Made by a program: the position numbers and the translations under genes. Shown here one piece after another: positions 17,723-26,536 of a stretch of 57,501 bases of DNA; the first letter of the stretch is position 1; each line of letters begins with the position of its first letter. This DNA comes from DATGFK01 sp040007395 (GTDB taxonomy: Bacteria; Chloroflexota; Anaerolineae; Aggregatilineales; UBA2796): assembly GCA_040007395.1 (NCBI GenBank), contig JBDTVG010000027.1:1-57501 (forward strand), read 5' to 3'. The notes under the pieces were generated by a model. That model searched no databases. It saw only the letters and a program-made list of their open reading frames with translations, and was not told the DNA's origin.

Positions 17723-19252
17723 ATGAAACGACTCGCTATTTTGCTATGCGCTGTGTTAATCCTGATCGGGATGACGATTGCCGGGGTGAACCCCGCTAGC
17801 AGCGCCATGCAAGTCCCGCCGACCAACACCAAGCGCCCGACTGTCGCGTCTCTGCCGCCAACGAATACGCCTAAAAACGTCGCGCCAGTCCAGCCTGATC
17901 AGCCAACCCTCGTTCCGACCAAAACATTGGTTCCGAGCAGAACGCCGCTCCCTTCCAAAACGCCGACTCTGACTCCCAGTATCACGCCAACCACGATTGG
18001 CCCAGTAAACTATCCTGACAATATCAACACGCTGACCGGGCTACCGTACCCTAATGAAGAAGCTAGAAACCGCCGCAACCTGATCGTAAAAGTCTCAAAT
18101 TATACGTGGGTGGTACGCCCCCAAAGCGGCCTTAGTCAGGCCGATCTCGTCTGGGAATATGAGGTCGAAGGTGGAGTTACACGCTTTGCCGCGATCTATC
18201 GCAGTCAGGCCTCAGACCATGTTGGGTCAGTGCGCAGTGGACGCTTGCCCGATCTTGAACTGGTCACGATGTACCAAGCCCTTCTTGCCTATAGCGGCTC
18301 GAACGACAACATCAAAAAAATGATACTCGAAGGCTCGTGCATCGATCCCACTAGCGGATCACGAGTGCTCTGCTCAAAAGACAACCCGGATCTTATCCCT
18401 GCGCCTGAATGGAAATATCAGGCGATCACGCCGCAGTTTGGTGATAACTGCCCACCGTTCTGCCGATTCCCCCGTACTGGGTTAGCCTTCGAGCATACCT
18501 TATTCGCTAATACGAATCAGGTTTGGGATGTGGCGACCAAGCGCAATGTCAATACAGGTATCCCGGCACGCGGTTTTGCCTTCAACATCACCCCCGATGC
18601 TGGTGGCAAAACTGCTAGCGATATCTTCATCAAGTGGTTTGGCGATCAGGATGCACGCTGGCAGTATAATCCCACTGATGGCAAATACTATCGCTGGAAC
18701 ACGGGTTTGCCGCATGTCGATGCGAACACGGGTCAACAGCTTTCCGCCGATAATGTGATCATCATTCAGGCGAACCATAAGGAACGCCACGATGTTTACG
18801 AGAGTGAATCAGGATCGCCCGCTATCGAAGTGCAGTTGTGGGGTCAGGAAAAAGCGTGGGTATTCCGCGATGGCAAATGGTACGAAGGGACATGGCAGCG
18901 TCGCAACCGCGCCCGCGGCGCACTTGTCTTAATGTCAGGCGATGGCAAAACACCGATCCACTTGAAGCCGGGGAATAGCTGGGTCGAAGTGGTACGCTGC
19001 TGCGATATGCACGGTGTTAAGGCCAGCGACACACTGATTGATGTGCAAGGAACGGCGACTTTTGCTGCTATGACCGCTACGGCAAAGTTTCCGCACGTTT
19101 CGGATGCTCGAGCGACTCAGACAGCGGTTATTGCCGTACAGACCAATGCGGTTAGTGCGGCAACAGCGGGCATCAATCTTCCGCCAACGCAAACGCCGAA
19201 CCCTGCGGACATCACCGAAACGCCCCAACTCGTAGGTATGGCGGCTCCCTGA
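17723..19252 (+). CDS. DUF3048-domain exported protein (YerB-like)
   Basis: 509 residues. An N-terminal signal segment (LAILLCAVLILIGMTIAG) is followed by a Pro/Thr-rich linker (about 25-95, NTKRPTVA, PPTNTPK, PTKTLVPS). Then comes a typical DUF3048 opening: NPLTG-type NTLTGLPYPNEEARNRRNL, VKVSNY, RPQSGLSQADLVWEY, VEGGVTRFAAIY, VGSVRSGRLPDLEL. The C-terminal half carries the second DUF3048 lobe, with WYEGTWQR and GNSWVEVV. The family is extracytoplasmic, with an uncertain cell-envelope role. The stop is followed by a long hairpin at 19279-19312. Confidence 0.9.
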   Translation: MKRLAILLCAVLILIGMTIAGVNPASSAMQVPPTNTKRPTVASLPPTNTPKNVAPVQPDQPTLVPTKTLVPSRTPLPSKTPTLTPSITPTTIGPVNYPDNINTLTGLPYPNEEARNRRNLIVKVSNYTWVVRPQSGLSQADLVWEYEVEGGVTRFAAIYRSQASDHVGSVRSGRLPDLELVTMYQALLAYSGSNDNIKKMILEGSCIDPTSGSRVLCSKDNPDLIPAPEWKYQAITPQFGDNCPPFCRFPRTGLAFEHTLFANTNQVWDVATKRNVNTGIPARGFAFNITPDAGGKTASDIFIKWFGDQDARWQYNPTDGKYYRWNTGLPHVDANTGQQLSADNVIIIQANHKERHDVYESESGSPAIEVQLWGQEKAWVFRDGKWYEGTWQRRNRARGALVLMSGDGKTPIHLKPGNSWVEVVRCCDMHGVKASDTLIDVQGTATFAAMTATAKFPHVSDARATQTAVIAVQTNAVSAATAGINLPPTQTPNPADITETPQLVGMAAP

Positions 19253-19278
19253 GCTACCAACGCCTATAAACCAATTAA

Positions 19279-19312
19279 ACCAATGCACATAAATTTGGTC
19301 GTGTGCATTGGT
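19279..19312. terminator. Hairpin between convergent genes
   Basis: Perfect 11-bp arms ACCAATGCACA (19279-19289) and TGTGCATTGGT (19302-19312) around a 12-base loop, between the stops of the DUF3048 gene and the hydroxylase-like gene. Flanks are AT-rich but without a long T run. It probably acts as a bidirectional terminator. Confidence 0.6.
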
Positions 19313-19335
19313 ATAATACTCAGAAAGCAATCTAA

Positions 19336-19905
19336 TCACCGATCCAATTGAGCCGCCTCAAACACAGTACGTAGCCAATCGTTGACAACGCAATCAATCA
19401 CTAGATGCACGCGATCACTAGCGCTATGGTTAGCGATGTGGTGCGGTAAGTTGACATTGGTGTACCAGCATTCGCCTTCCTGCATCTTAAGCCTTTCACC
19501 GTTCAGATAAAACTCTATTTCGGGATTGGTTAGCACAGGTACATGCAACCGCACTTCGCCATTTTCGTACTCAAGCTCACGATCAGTATGTTCTCGAATG
19601 CTTGACCCTGCGTGCAACTTCAAAAATCGTACCGACTTTTGTGGACATTCCAACGTTTGCAATACCTTGCGAATATAAGGGCAATGTTCCAAAAGGGGAG
19701 TATCGCCAAAGAGCATTAGAGGCATCCGCATAGGAATAATATTGTGCTCGTCACTGCCAATAGCCCGGAATGCTATACCGCTCCATTTCCCCTCATAGTC
19801 GTGCTTATTAAAATGCAGTATCCATTCGTCAGGCAAGATTTTGTCAAGATCGCTTTTAAGGCAATCCGGCTCGAAATGGAAGGGCAGTTTAACGTAACTT
19901 AGCAT
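19336..19905 (-). CDS. Aspartyl/asparaginyl beta-hydroxylase-like dioxygenase
   Basis: 189 residues matching the Asp/Asn beta-hydroxylase fold of 2-oxoglutarate/Fe(II) oxygenases: RFLKLHAGSSIREHTDREL gives H106 and D108, RLHVPVLTNP follows, GECWYTNVNLPHHIANHS precedes the distal histidine, and RVHLVIDCVV supplies H167. Family enzymes hydroxylate amino acids or peptides. The single domain without TPR or membrane part suggests a soluble enzyme, perhaps in small-molecule synthesis, but no biosynthetic neighbours are present. It lies convergent behind the DUF3048 gene, and its composition is somewhat more AT-rich than the kinase next to it. Confidence 0.85.
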   Translation of the reverse strand: MLSYVKLPFHFEPDCLKSDLDKILPDEWILHFNKHDYEGKWSGIAFRAIGSDEHNIIPMRMPLMLFGDTPLLEHCPYIRKVLQTLECPQKSVRFLKLHAGSSIREHTDRELEYENGEVRLHVPVLTNPEIEFYLNGERLKMQEGECWYTNVNLPHHIANHSASDRVHLVIDCVVNDWLRTVFEAAQLDR

Positions 19906-19936
19906 GAAAACACCTCAATCAACGCTATGCAGCTAT

Positions 19937-21265
19937 TCAGGCGGGTTTGAGCGGAAGCTGCACCGTGAAGGTTGTGCCGTGATCGCGCACACCGTCGCTA
20001 TAGGCCGTGACCTTACCGTCGTGCATCTCCACGACAGCCCGCACGATTGCCAAGCCCAAGCCTGCCCCACCTGTCGCCCGACTGCGCCCCTGATTAGTCC
20101 GATAGAAGCGATCAAAGATGTGCGGCAGATGTTCCGCCGAAACGCCTTCGCCGGTGTCTTTGACACTCAGTTGCAACACATCGTTCTGCACATCGGCACA
20201 GAGCGTGATCGTACCGCCTACGGGCGTATGACGTAGGGCGTTGCCCAGCAAATTATCAAGTACTTGTGTCATCCGCAGTGGGTCTAACTGAACGGGCGGT
20301 AGATTGGCAGCGATAGCGAGATCGAGCTTTACTTCGGCAGTTTCCGCAGTAGGGCCGAATGCCGCCATGATGTTCGTTAGGAATTGGGTCACGTCTGTCG
20401 ATTGGACATTCAGATGAAGCTGGCGGGCTTCTGCGAGACTTAGCTCGTGAAGATCATTAACCAATCGGCTCAAAACGTGCGTCTGGCTATATAGGCGGGC
20501 GATTTCATCAATCTCTAGCGGATAAACATGATCGAGAATCGCCAACAGATTGCCCTGTAACACAGTCAGTGGGGTGCGCAGTTCGTGAGCCACATCTGCC
20601 ACGAGATTTCGCCGCAGAATTTCGGCCTGCTCAAGCGCCTCCGCCATATCGTTAAAGGCGTGAGCCACATCCGTGATCTCATTGCTACCCCTGACCGTCA
20701 CACGTTGATAAAGTTTGTACGTACCAATTGCACGGGCAGCTTTGGCAAGTTGTTCTAGTGGTGCTGTGAGAGTCCGGCTAACCAAAACCCCAAATATGAT
20801 GCCGACCACACCGCCCACGAGCGCCACGAGCAGCAGGAAATCGCGGATTCGCGCTAAAAAAAAAGCTTCCCGATCCTGTGTATCGGCGGTCGCAAGTCGA
20901 AAGATATTGAGCGTACCTCGCTCTTGACCATCTACGATGAGCGGAATTGCTCTGGTCAATGAACCATTATCTGGGTGGCTGCTATATTGTGTGGAAGTGC
21001 CGCTATCCTTGACCGAAAACGAGGTCTTAGGGTCAGGCGATGCAGCTTCAACACCATCCAGAAACGGCTGAATGCCGTTCCAACTTTGATGAATATGGTA
21101 GTAGTTTTCTAGGTGTTCCACGATTCCGCCGGGGGTAGTCAGTGAGGCGAACAAAGGAACGTCACTGAAGCGCAGCAACACAACATAGGTTCCCATGACC
21201 ATTATCACGCCCAACAGCACCACAGCACTGAAGGCCACACTCAGCCGTATCCACAAGCGATTCAT
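19937..21265 (-). CDS. Membrane sensor histidine kinase with HAMP domain
   Basis: 442 residues. Transmembrane helix 1 is at about 10-32, an extracytoplasmic sensor segment of about 110 residues follows, and helix 2 is at about 143-163. HAMP spans about 164-215 (RTLTAPLEQLAKAARAIG). HisKA contains H227 in DVAHELRTPLTVLQ. The HATPase_c boxes are N (LLGNALRHTP), G1 (VKDTGEGVS), F (FDRFYRTN) and G2 (GAGLGLAIV). The start overlaps the stop of the response regulator by ATGA, so they are translationally coupled as a two-component system. The signal is unknown. Confidence 0.95.
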   Translation of the reverse strand: MNRLWIRLSVAFSAVVLLGVIMVMGTYVVLLRFSDVPLFASLTTPGGIVEHLENYYHIHQSWNGIQPFLDGVEAASPDPKTSFSVKDSGTSTQYSSHPDNGSLTRAIPLIVDGQERGTLNIFRLATADTQDREAFFLARIRDFLLLVALVGGVVGIIFGVLVSRTLTAPLEQLAKAARAIGTYKLYQRVTVRGSNEITDVAHAFNDMAEALEQAEILRRNLVADVAHELRTPLTVLQGNLLAILDHVYPLEIDEIARLYSQTHVLSRLVNDLHELSLAEARQLHLNVQSTDVTQFLTNIMAAFGPTAETAEVKLDLAIAANLPPVQLDPLRMTQVLDNLLGNALRHTPVGGTITLCADVQNDVLQLSVKDTGEGVSAEHLPHIFDRFYRTNQGRSRATGGAGLGLAIVRAVVEMHDGKVTAYSDGVRDHGTTFTVQLPLKPA

Positions 21266-21975
21266 ATCTTTTCCAGTCGATAGCCGACACCGTACACCGT
21301 TTGAATATAGGTTGGTTGCTTGGGATCAGGCTCGATCTTGCGCCGCAAATTTTTGATATGGGTATCGAGGGTGCGCTCCAGACTTTCGTAGTCGTAGCCT
21401 AAACTCCGTTCGATCAGGCTGGAACGGGTAAAGACATAGCCGGGGTTTTCCATCAATGTATGTAGAATCTCGAACTCGGTAGGGGTGAGATCAATCGCTT
21501 GATCGTTAACCGTTACCTGTCGCCGCGAAACATCCATGCGGATGTGATCCCATTCGAGCATGACTGCCGCACCCGCCGCCGCGCCGGTTTGCATTCGCCG
21601 CAGTACAGCCCGCACACGCGCTACCACCTCACGCGGGTTGAATGGCTTGGTAATGTAATCGTCCGCGCCAAGCTCTAACCCAACAATCTTGTCAGTGTCC
21701 TCGACCCGTGCGGTGAGCATAATAATCGGCAGGGTCGTTAGCCGGGGATCACTGCGAATGATGCGGGTCATATCCCAACCATCCTGATCGGGCAGCATAA
21801 GATCCAACACCATTAATTGTGGATGTTCTTGGCGTACAGTTCGCAAGGCTGTCTCGCCATTGTAAGCGGTGAGGACCTGAAAATTCGCCTGTTCAAGGTA
21901 AGCCCGCAAAAGTCGCACGATCTCCATATCGTCATCGACAACCAGAATACGGGCAACCGGAGTTAGAGGATTCAT
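21262..21975 (-). CDS. OmpR/PhoB-family response regulator
   Basis: 237 residues: receiver domain with DDD at 14-16, phospho-acceptor D58 (VLDLMLPDQDGWD), TAR and the conserved lysine in YITKPFNP. A winged-helix DNA-binding domain follows (about 140-235: DLTPTEFEILHTLMENPG, YDYESLERTLDTHIKNLRRKI, YGVGYRLE). It pairs with the kinase encoded immediately downstream. It would bind direct-repeat promoter sites; targets are not visible in the window. Confidence 0.95.
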   Translation of the reverse strand: MNPLTPVARILVVDDDMEIVRLLRAYLEQANFQVLTAYNGETALRTVRQEHPQLMVLDLMLPDQDGWDMTRIIRSDPRLTTLPIIMLTARVEDTDKIVGLELGADDYITKPFNPREVVARVRAVLRRMQTGAAAGAAVMLEWDHIRMDVSRRQVTVNDQAIDLTPTEFEILHTLMENPGYVFTRSSLIERSLGYDYESLERTLDTHIKNLRRKIEPDPKQPTYIQTVYGVGYRLEKI

Positions 21976-22095
21976 CGTAGTTTGCTCTTAATTGTCTATT
22001 TGATCCCTATTATAGAGGAGAACTAGATCTGAATATGCCCATCTGTCACTAGATTGTAACAGCTTAGCTGGGCTGGTTGAGCTAGTACTCGCACG

Positions 22096-23151
22096 CTAAA
22101 AAATCAGCTTGGCGCTCAAGCCAAGAAATGTACCAAATCGCGCTGCCGCCGCTTGCACCTCGACTTCTTCCCCAACGGACAAAGGTCTGAACAAGGTAAA
22201 GGCGATCTCCACGATTTTGGACTTGATCGTCCGTTTCCACGTACCAATGATGCGTCCCTCGCTCACTAGGGTGGGGGTAAACATGCCATTGCCGCCGGGA
22301 CAAATCGCGTCGGCGAACTGCGCCTCTAACACGGCACTGCGATCACGATAGCCTAACACAAACTCATCAAAGCCGGGCAGCAGATAGACCGAAGGATCGA
22401 GCGCTTTGGGCTTTTCTGGCGATAGAAAATAGGTCTGGTCATCAATCTTTTCCTCGGCAAGTTCGGATCGCACTGCTTCCAATCCTGTGCGTGCTTCTGA
22501 GATCAGTAATCCAGACCAAGCGGTGAAGTCGTTCAGCGTAGTTGGCCCATGACTCATGAAATAGCGGCGTGCCAGTTCTGCCAGCGCATGATCTTTAGGC
22601 AGGACTGTTCCGGGAGCAAGTGCACGGAAAGTTGTCTCGTTGCGGCGCACCGGCCCCTGATAGACCAGTCGTTCCAATGCAGCCCGCTGTAACATATATA
22701 CGCCGCGCTGTCCGGCGGTCGAGATTCCATTCGCCGTAAGGATCGCAAAGAGTTCGGATCGCGTGAGCAGGCTGGCTTCGTGCAGCGCGTCCGCAATAAG
22801 CCGTGTACTGCGTGTCAGCGTGACATCATCGAGTTCAAGCTGTTTATAGCGGCGGGCGTTTCCGGCAATCTGGCGCGGGGCAATCAGGGCAAGCAACCAA
22901 TGAATATCGGCGGGGGCAACATAATGTAGGGTTCCGCGCAGCGCCCAAGTACGCAGTATTATGCCGTCGGTCAGTGCTTGCTCGATGTCGCGATCCGTGA
23001 CCTCGCCCAAGCGCAGCCCAAAGGCCCATTTTGTCCCTGCGTAGTCTTGCCCTTGCATCGCGCCAAGCCACGCGACAACTTGACCAGCGTCTTTAAACGC
23101 TGTGTCCGTGATGCGTTGGGAATAGAGCCGTAGCATTCCTACATCTGACAA
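22096..23151 (-). CDS. AlkZ-like winged-helix protein (possible DNA glycosylase)
   Basis: 351 residues of the winged-helix HTH_42/AlkZ-YcaQ family. Typical segments are RLYSQRITD at the start, AMQGQDYAGTKWA (Q33 and Q35 form the QxQ pair that is catalytic in AlkZ-type interstrand-crosslink glycosylases), TWALRGTLHYVAPADIHWL, and DPSVYLLPGFDEFVLGYRDR. Family enzymes remove bulky alkylated bases or unhook crosslinks. The retained QxQ suggests an active enzyme, but many family members are uncharacterised. Start taken as TTG because AGGAGA lies 7 bases upstream; the ATG at 23136 has its ribosome site too close. Confidence 0.75.
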   Translation of the reverse strand: MSDVGMLRLYSQRITDTAFKDAGQVVAWLGAMQGQDYAGTKWAFGLRLGEVTDRDIEQALTDGIILRTWALRGTLHYVAPADIHWLLALIAPRQIAGNARRYKQLELDDVTLTRSTRLIADALHEASLLTRSELFAILTANGISTAGQRGVYMLQRAALERLVYQGPVRRNETTFRALAPGTVLPKDHALAELARRYFMSHGPTTLNDFTAWSGLLISEARTGLEAVRSELAEEKIDDQTYFLSPEKPKALDPSVYLLPGFDEFVLGYRDRSAVLEAQFADAICPGGNGMFTPTLVSEGRIIGTWKRTIKSKIVEIAFTLFRPLSVGEEVEVQAAAARFGTFLGLSAKLIF

Positions 23152-23235
23152 TTCGATTGTCTCCTGTATTTAAGATACGATGCTACATTTCCCACAGTTT
23201 AATAATAGGGTTTATTTCTGGGGAACTGATGAACC

Positions 23236-23257
23236 GATTGTGGAGAGATTGTGGAGA
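23236..23257. repeat. Perfect 11-bp tandem duplication
   Basis: GATTGTGGAGA occurs twice back to back, upstream of the AlkZ-like gene. It may be a binding site or slippage product. Confidence 0.6.
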
Positions 23258-23265
23258 CTTCGACG

Positions 23266-23300
23266 ATCACCAAGCGGGTTAACTGTATCCGCTTGGTGAT
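23266..23300 (-). terminator. Strong hairpin after the threonine aldolase gene
   Basis: Perfect 12-bp arms (ATCACCAAGCGG and its complement) around an 11-base loop, starting 11 bases beyond the aldolase stop. There is no T run on either side, so it may stabilise the transcript end as much as terminate it. Confidence 0.6.
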
Positions 23301-23311
23301 GTGAGATGGGT

Positions 23312-24409
23312 CTAGTAGATAACCTGCCCCGCTGCAATATCGGCGGCTTGATCTACTTGTTGACTGTGCTCAGCCATGAAATCGCGCACAGTCTCAACAA
23401 CAAGCTGGATATGTGCTGGCGTAATCCAATAATGCGTTACTGCCCGGAAATGTGGGCCGCCCCGCAAAATGATATTCTTCGCTTTGAGTGCTGCGACAAA
23501 CTCATCGTTGTTCATGCTCTCTGGGATCGAGAACAAGACCATATTCGTGCGACGGGAGATTGGGTGCAGCGTAATACCAGCAATCGTTGCCAAGCCATCG
23601 GTCAACAATTGCGCCGTGTCGTGATCCTCTCGCATTCTCTCGCGCATATCTCGCAAGGCGACTAGACCAGCGGCGGCAATCACGCCTGCCTGCCGCATCG
23701 CGCCACCGAGAATCTTGCGATTGCGGTGCGCCCGCTTGATAAAATCTCGCGAGCCAACCACTAACGATCCAACCGGCGCACACAGCCCTTTGCTCAGGCA
23801 AATCTGAACCGAGTCGGCGTGTTTGACTAATTCACGCGGATGAACCTCAAGAGCAGCCGCAGCGTTGAATAACCTTGCTCCGTCGATGTGCAACTGCAAG
23901 CCGTGACTATGCGCGAACTCACCAACCTGCGCCGTATAGTCAGCCGTAATCGGCACCCCGCCGACACCGCCTTGCGTATTTTCCAGACAGATCAGCCGTG
24001 TGCGTGGTAGATGCGAATCGTCGGCACGGATGGCGAGGCGAATGTCGTCCAGAGAAAGCGTACCGTCTACATGAACTGGCAGGGTGTTCATGCTGATGCC
24101 ACCTAGCACCGAAGCCGCGCCCGCTTCCCACTGGAAGATATGCGCCTGCTTGCCAACGATTAATTCGTCGCCGCGCTGGCAGTGTGTCAGTACAGAAATT
24201 ACATTACCTTGTGTGCCACTGGTACAGTACAGTGCCGCCTCTTTGCCAAGCAGATCGGCGGCGTATTCTTGAAGCGCGTTAACAGTTGGATCTTCGCCAT
24301 ATACATCATCGCCCACAACGGCGTTGAACATAGCCTCGCGCATGGCAGGCGTTGGATGAGAAACGGTATCGGATCGAAGGTCAATTGTTTGCATGGGGGC
24401 TAGACTCAC
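23312..24409 (-). CDS. ltaE: Low-specificity threonine aldolase
   Basis: 365 residues of the PLP-dependent beta-eliminating/threonine aldolase family, cleaving L-threonine or L-allo-threonine to glycine and acetaldehyde. Landmarks: DLRSDTVSHPTPAMREAM at the N-terminus, VGDDVYGEDPTVNALQ, TSGTQGN (phosphate cradle), H90, ENTQGGVGG, HIDGARLFNAA (D176), and the PLP lysine K207 in CLSKGLCAPVGS. Start is a GTG at 24409; an in-frame ATG five codons later is possible, and neither has a strong ribosome site. Followed by a strong hairpin. Confidence 0.95.
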   Translation of the reverse strand: MSLAPMQTIDLRSDTVSHPTPAMREAMFNAVVGDDVYGEDPTVNALQEYAADLLGKEAALYCTSGTQGNVISVLTHCQRGDELIVGKQAHIFQWEAGAASVLGGISMNTLPVHVDGTLSLDDIRLAIRADDSHLPRTRLICLENTQGGVGGVPITADYTAQVGEFAHSHGLQLHIDGARLFNAAAALEVHPRELVKHADSVQICLSKGLCAPVGSLVVGSRDFIKRAHRNRKILGGAMRQAGVIAAAGLVALRDMRERMREDHDTAQLLTDGLATIAGITLHPISRRTNMVLFSIPESMNNDEFVAALKAKNIILRGGPHFRAVTHYWITPAHIQLVVETVRDFMAEHSQQVDQAADIAAGQVIY

Positions 24410-24553
24410 TTAACTTAAATGATGAGAGTGAAAATTTTATCGCTTTATGCTGGCTAGATGCAATCGAAAATTTGCTGTTTGGCTTGAATACTGCCTGAAT
24501 GCGGCAACCATTATGTTGAATTTCGATCAACCCGCTGTGGATTCTGTGGTAGA

Positions 24554-24562
24554 TGCTATAAT
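24554..24562 (+). promoter_or_regulatory. Extended -10 promoter of the GAF histidine kinase gene
   Basis: TGCTATAAT is a perfect -10 hexamer with the TGn extension, which often makes a -35 box dispensable. It lies about 60 bases before the start codon. No good -35 is visible at 16-18 bases. Confidence 0.55.
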
Positions 24563-24621
24563 TAGAGATATTATTGCAAGTGTCCTACTAAAATCGCAGA
24601 TGCGCTGGAGGCTTACGGCCT

Positions 24622-25923
24622 ATGCCCCAACAACAATCATCCATTGATGAGGTTGCTGTTCGCAACTATCTTCAACTTATGGCGCGTTATGAGCGCCTGA
24701 TGGAGATCAGCCAGCAGCTTAATTCGACGCTTGATCTCGGCACACTATTAAACCGCATTATCAAAGCGGCAACGGAACTGACCGATACCGAAGGCGCATC
24801 GATTCTGTTGATCGATCCGGCAACGGGCGAACTCCGTTTTGAGGCAGCCTCCGCCATGAGTGCAGGCGCGATGGAAGCCATTGTTGTGCCGATGGAAGGC
24901 AGTCTGGCGGGCTGGGTAGTCCAGCACGAGCAACCCGTGCTGGTCGAAGATACCAGCAATGAGCCTCGCTTTTTCAGGCGTGTGGACGACACCATTGGCA
25001 ACAGTACGCGCAATCTGCTTGGCGTACCCATGATCGCCCATCGCAAGGTGATTGGGGTAGTTGAAGCGATCAACAAGCGCGATGGCTACGAGTGGAGCGA
25101 TGACGATGTGGATACGCTGACCACGTTGGCAGCACAGGCCGCTATCGCTATCGAGAATGCGCGATTATTTCAGCAGAGCGACTTTATTGCCGAAATGGTT
25201 CACGAGCTGCGAACGCCATTGGCAGCACTCAAAGCGAGTACGACTCTGCTACTGCGCCCCGATCTGCCCGATACACGCCGCACCCAAATTATCAAGACCA
25301 TGGAAAGCGAGACAGAACGCTTGACTCGCTTGACTACCGATTTTCTCGATCTGGCACGGCTCGAATCGGGACGGACACGGCTCGAAACGTCGATCTATAA
25401 TCTTGCTGAACTACTGCGCGAAAGCGCCGAGGTAGTACGCAATCAAGCCACCGAACGTCACGTCAATATCTACATTGAGTGCCACGACGATATGGTGGTG
25501 GATTCGGATCGAGGCAAGGTCAAACAAGTGCTGCTGAATCTGCTCACCAACGGGATCAAATACAACAAGGATCAGGGTGAAATCTACCTGACTGTGACAC
25601 TCCCCGAAGAACCACAGGGCAAAGAGGAGCAAGCGCAGATCGAGGTACGCGACACTGGGCGTGGCATCTCGAAAGAAGGTCAGGAACACATGTTTGAGAA
25701 GTTCTACCGGGTCGCAGATACTGCCGGATTTACACAGGGAACCGGACTAGGACTGGTTATCGCCAAACGGATTGTGCAGGCACACGGCGGCGATATGTGG
25801 ATGGACAGCGAACTTGGAGTTGGTACTTCGTTTTTCTTTACGCTGCCCGTACCAGAAGTTGCGGAGCCGGAAAATCCTGACCCTGAAATAGATGCTGACG
25901 ACTCCTCAGCGACCGTCAGTTAA
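24622..25923 (+). CDS. Cytoplasmic GAF-domain sensor histidine kinase
   Basis: 433 residues with no transmembrane helix. An N-terminal coiled region (RYERLMEISQQLNSTLDLG) leads into a GAF domain (about 40-185: TEGASILLIDPATGELRF, SLAGWVVQHEQPVLVEDTS, LGVPMIAHRKVIGVVEAIN). HisKA contains H194 (EMVHELRTPLAALK), followed by HATPase_c with LLTNGIKYN, VRDTGRGIS, MFEKFYR and GTGLGLVIAKRI. The tail is acidic. It would sense a cytoplasmic ligand or redox state. No adjacent response regulator, so its partner is elsewhere. GGAGG lies about 10 bases upstream of the start. Confidence 0.93.
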   Translation: MPQQQSSIDEVAVRNYLQLMARYERLMEISQQLNSTLDLGTLLNRIIKAATELTDTEGASILLIDPATGELRFEAASAMSAGAMEAIVVPMEGSLAGWVVQHEQPVLVEDTSNEPRFFRRVDDTIGNSTRNLLGVPMIAHRKVIGVVEAINKRDGYEWSDDDVDTLTTLAAQAAIAIENARLFQQSDFIAEMVHELRTPLAALKASTTLLLRPDLPDTRRTQIIKTMESETERLTRLTTDFLDLARLESGRTRLETSIYNLAELLRESAEVVRNQATERHVNIYIECHDDMVVDSDRGKVKQVLLNLLTNGIKYNKDQGEIYLTVTLPEEPQGKEEQAQIEVRDTGRGISKEGQEHMFEKFYRVADTAGFTQGTGLGLVIAKRIVQAHGGDMWMDSELGVGTSFFFTLPVPEVAEPENPDPEIDADDSSATVS

Positions 25924-26063
25924 CATGATCTAGTATCATTTAAGAAAACCAACGGTCAAAAGCAAAATAAGTTTCAGGCGTTTCATGAACGCGGCATGTC
26001 ATCATTTGTTTGGACTAAACCCACTTCTATTCAGCATTTTGACAAAAAGTAGGCTCAAAAGTC

Positions 26064-26091
26064 TTGACTTGTTCTTGTATCTCATTATACT
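26064..26091 (+). promoter_or_regulatory. Sigma-70-type promoter of the arsR-sulP unit
   Basis: TTGACT (26064-26069) and TATACT (26086-26091) with a 16-base spacer, both close to consensus. The predicted transcription start (about 26098) touches the palindrome at 26100-26115, as expected for repression by ArsR. Confidence 0.75.
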
Positions 26092-26099
26092 GAATATAA

Positions 26100-26115
26100 G
26101 AATATTGCAATATTC
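26100..26115. promoter_or_regulatory. Palindromic operator for the ArsR-family repressor
   Basis: GAATATTGCAATATTC is a perfect 16-bp palindrome just downstream of the -10 box. A second half with ATTGCAAT (26120-26127) follows, and TGAATAT/ATATTCA (26091-26097 and 26110-26116) extends the symmetry. AT-rich dyads overlapping the start site are typical ArsR/SmtB operators, so autorepression is inferred. Confidence 0.7.
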
Positions 26116-26144
26116 ACAAATTGCAATATAAGGGATCTGCATTT

Positions 26145-26477
26145 ATGAACCAACCTTTGCATCGCTTTAAGGCAGAGTTTTTTAAGACGCTTGGGCATCC
26201 AGCGCGTTTAGCTATCCTCGATCATCTCCGCGATGGGGAAAAAAGCGTGAATGAACTGCAAACCTTGCTTGAAGTCGATCAATCCACTGTATCTCAGCAG
26301 CTTGCCAAATTGCGAAGCACTAGCATTGTTGAATCGCGCAAAGACGGTACGACAGTGTACTACTCCGTCAGTGATCCAATGATCTTCAAATTGCTGGATG
26401 TTGCCCGCGAAATTTTCAATAATCAGCTTGTGGGGACAAAGGACATGCTTCAGCAACTCAATGAGGAAGTTCCCTGA
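26145..26477 (+). CDS. ArsR/SmtB-family transcriptional repressor without cysteines
   Basis: 110 residues from the ATG at 26145 (GGGA upstream); the frame stays open to a TTG at 26121 but that lies inside the operator. The winged helix reads FFKTLGHPARLAILDHL, SVNELQTLLEVDQSTVSQQLAKLR (recognition helix) and VESRKDGTTVYYSV. There is no cysteine anywhere, so it cannot sense metals or persulfides through the thiol sites used by ArsR, CadC or BigR; another ligand or site is needed. It precedes a SulP transporter by 59 bases, so it probably controls its own synthesis and anion uptake. Confidence 0.9.
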   Translation: MNQPLHRFKAEFFKTLGHPARLAILDHLRDGEKSVNELQTLLEVDQSTVSQQLAKLRSTSIVESRKDGTTVYYSVSDPMIFKLLDVAREIFNNQLVGTKDMLQQLNEEVP

Positions 26478-26536
26478 CAAATGATTCTGAATAGCCTTCC
26501 CAAGCACCCAGCAATATACATGATGGAATCAGAATA

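Noticed and set aside
19905..19935. Possible tail copy of the DUF3048 gene beyond the hydroxylase-like gene (GAAAACACCTCAA against GAAACGCCCCAA)
   Set aside because: Only about 12 bases agree well; the rest needs several gaps, so it does not reach the standard of the two reported tail repeats.
23306..23665. Plus-strand ORF opposite the threonine aldolase gene
   Set aside because: The aldolase has all family motifs on the minus strand; the opposite frame shows no domain or ribosome site.
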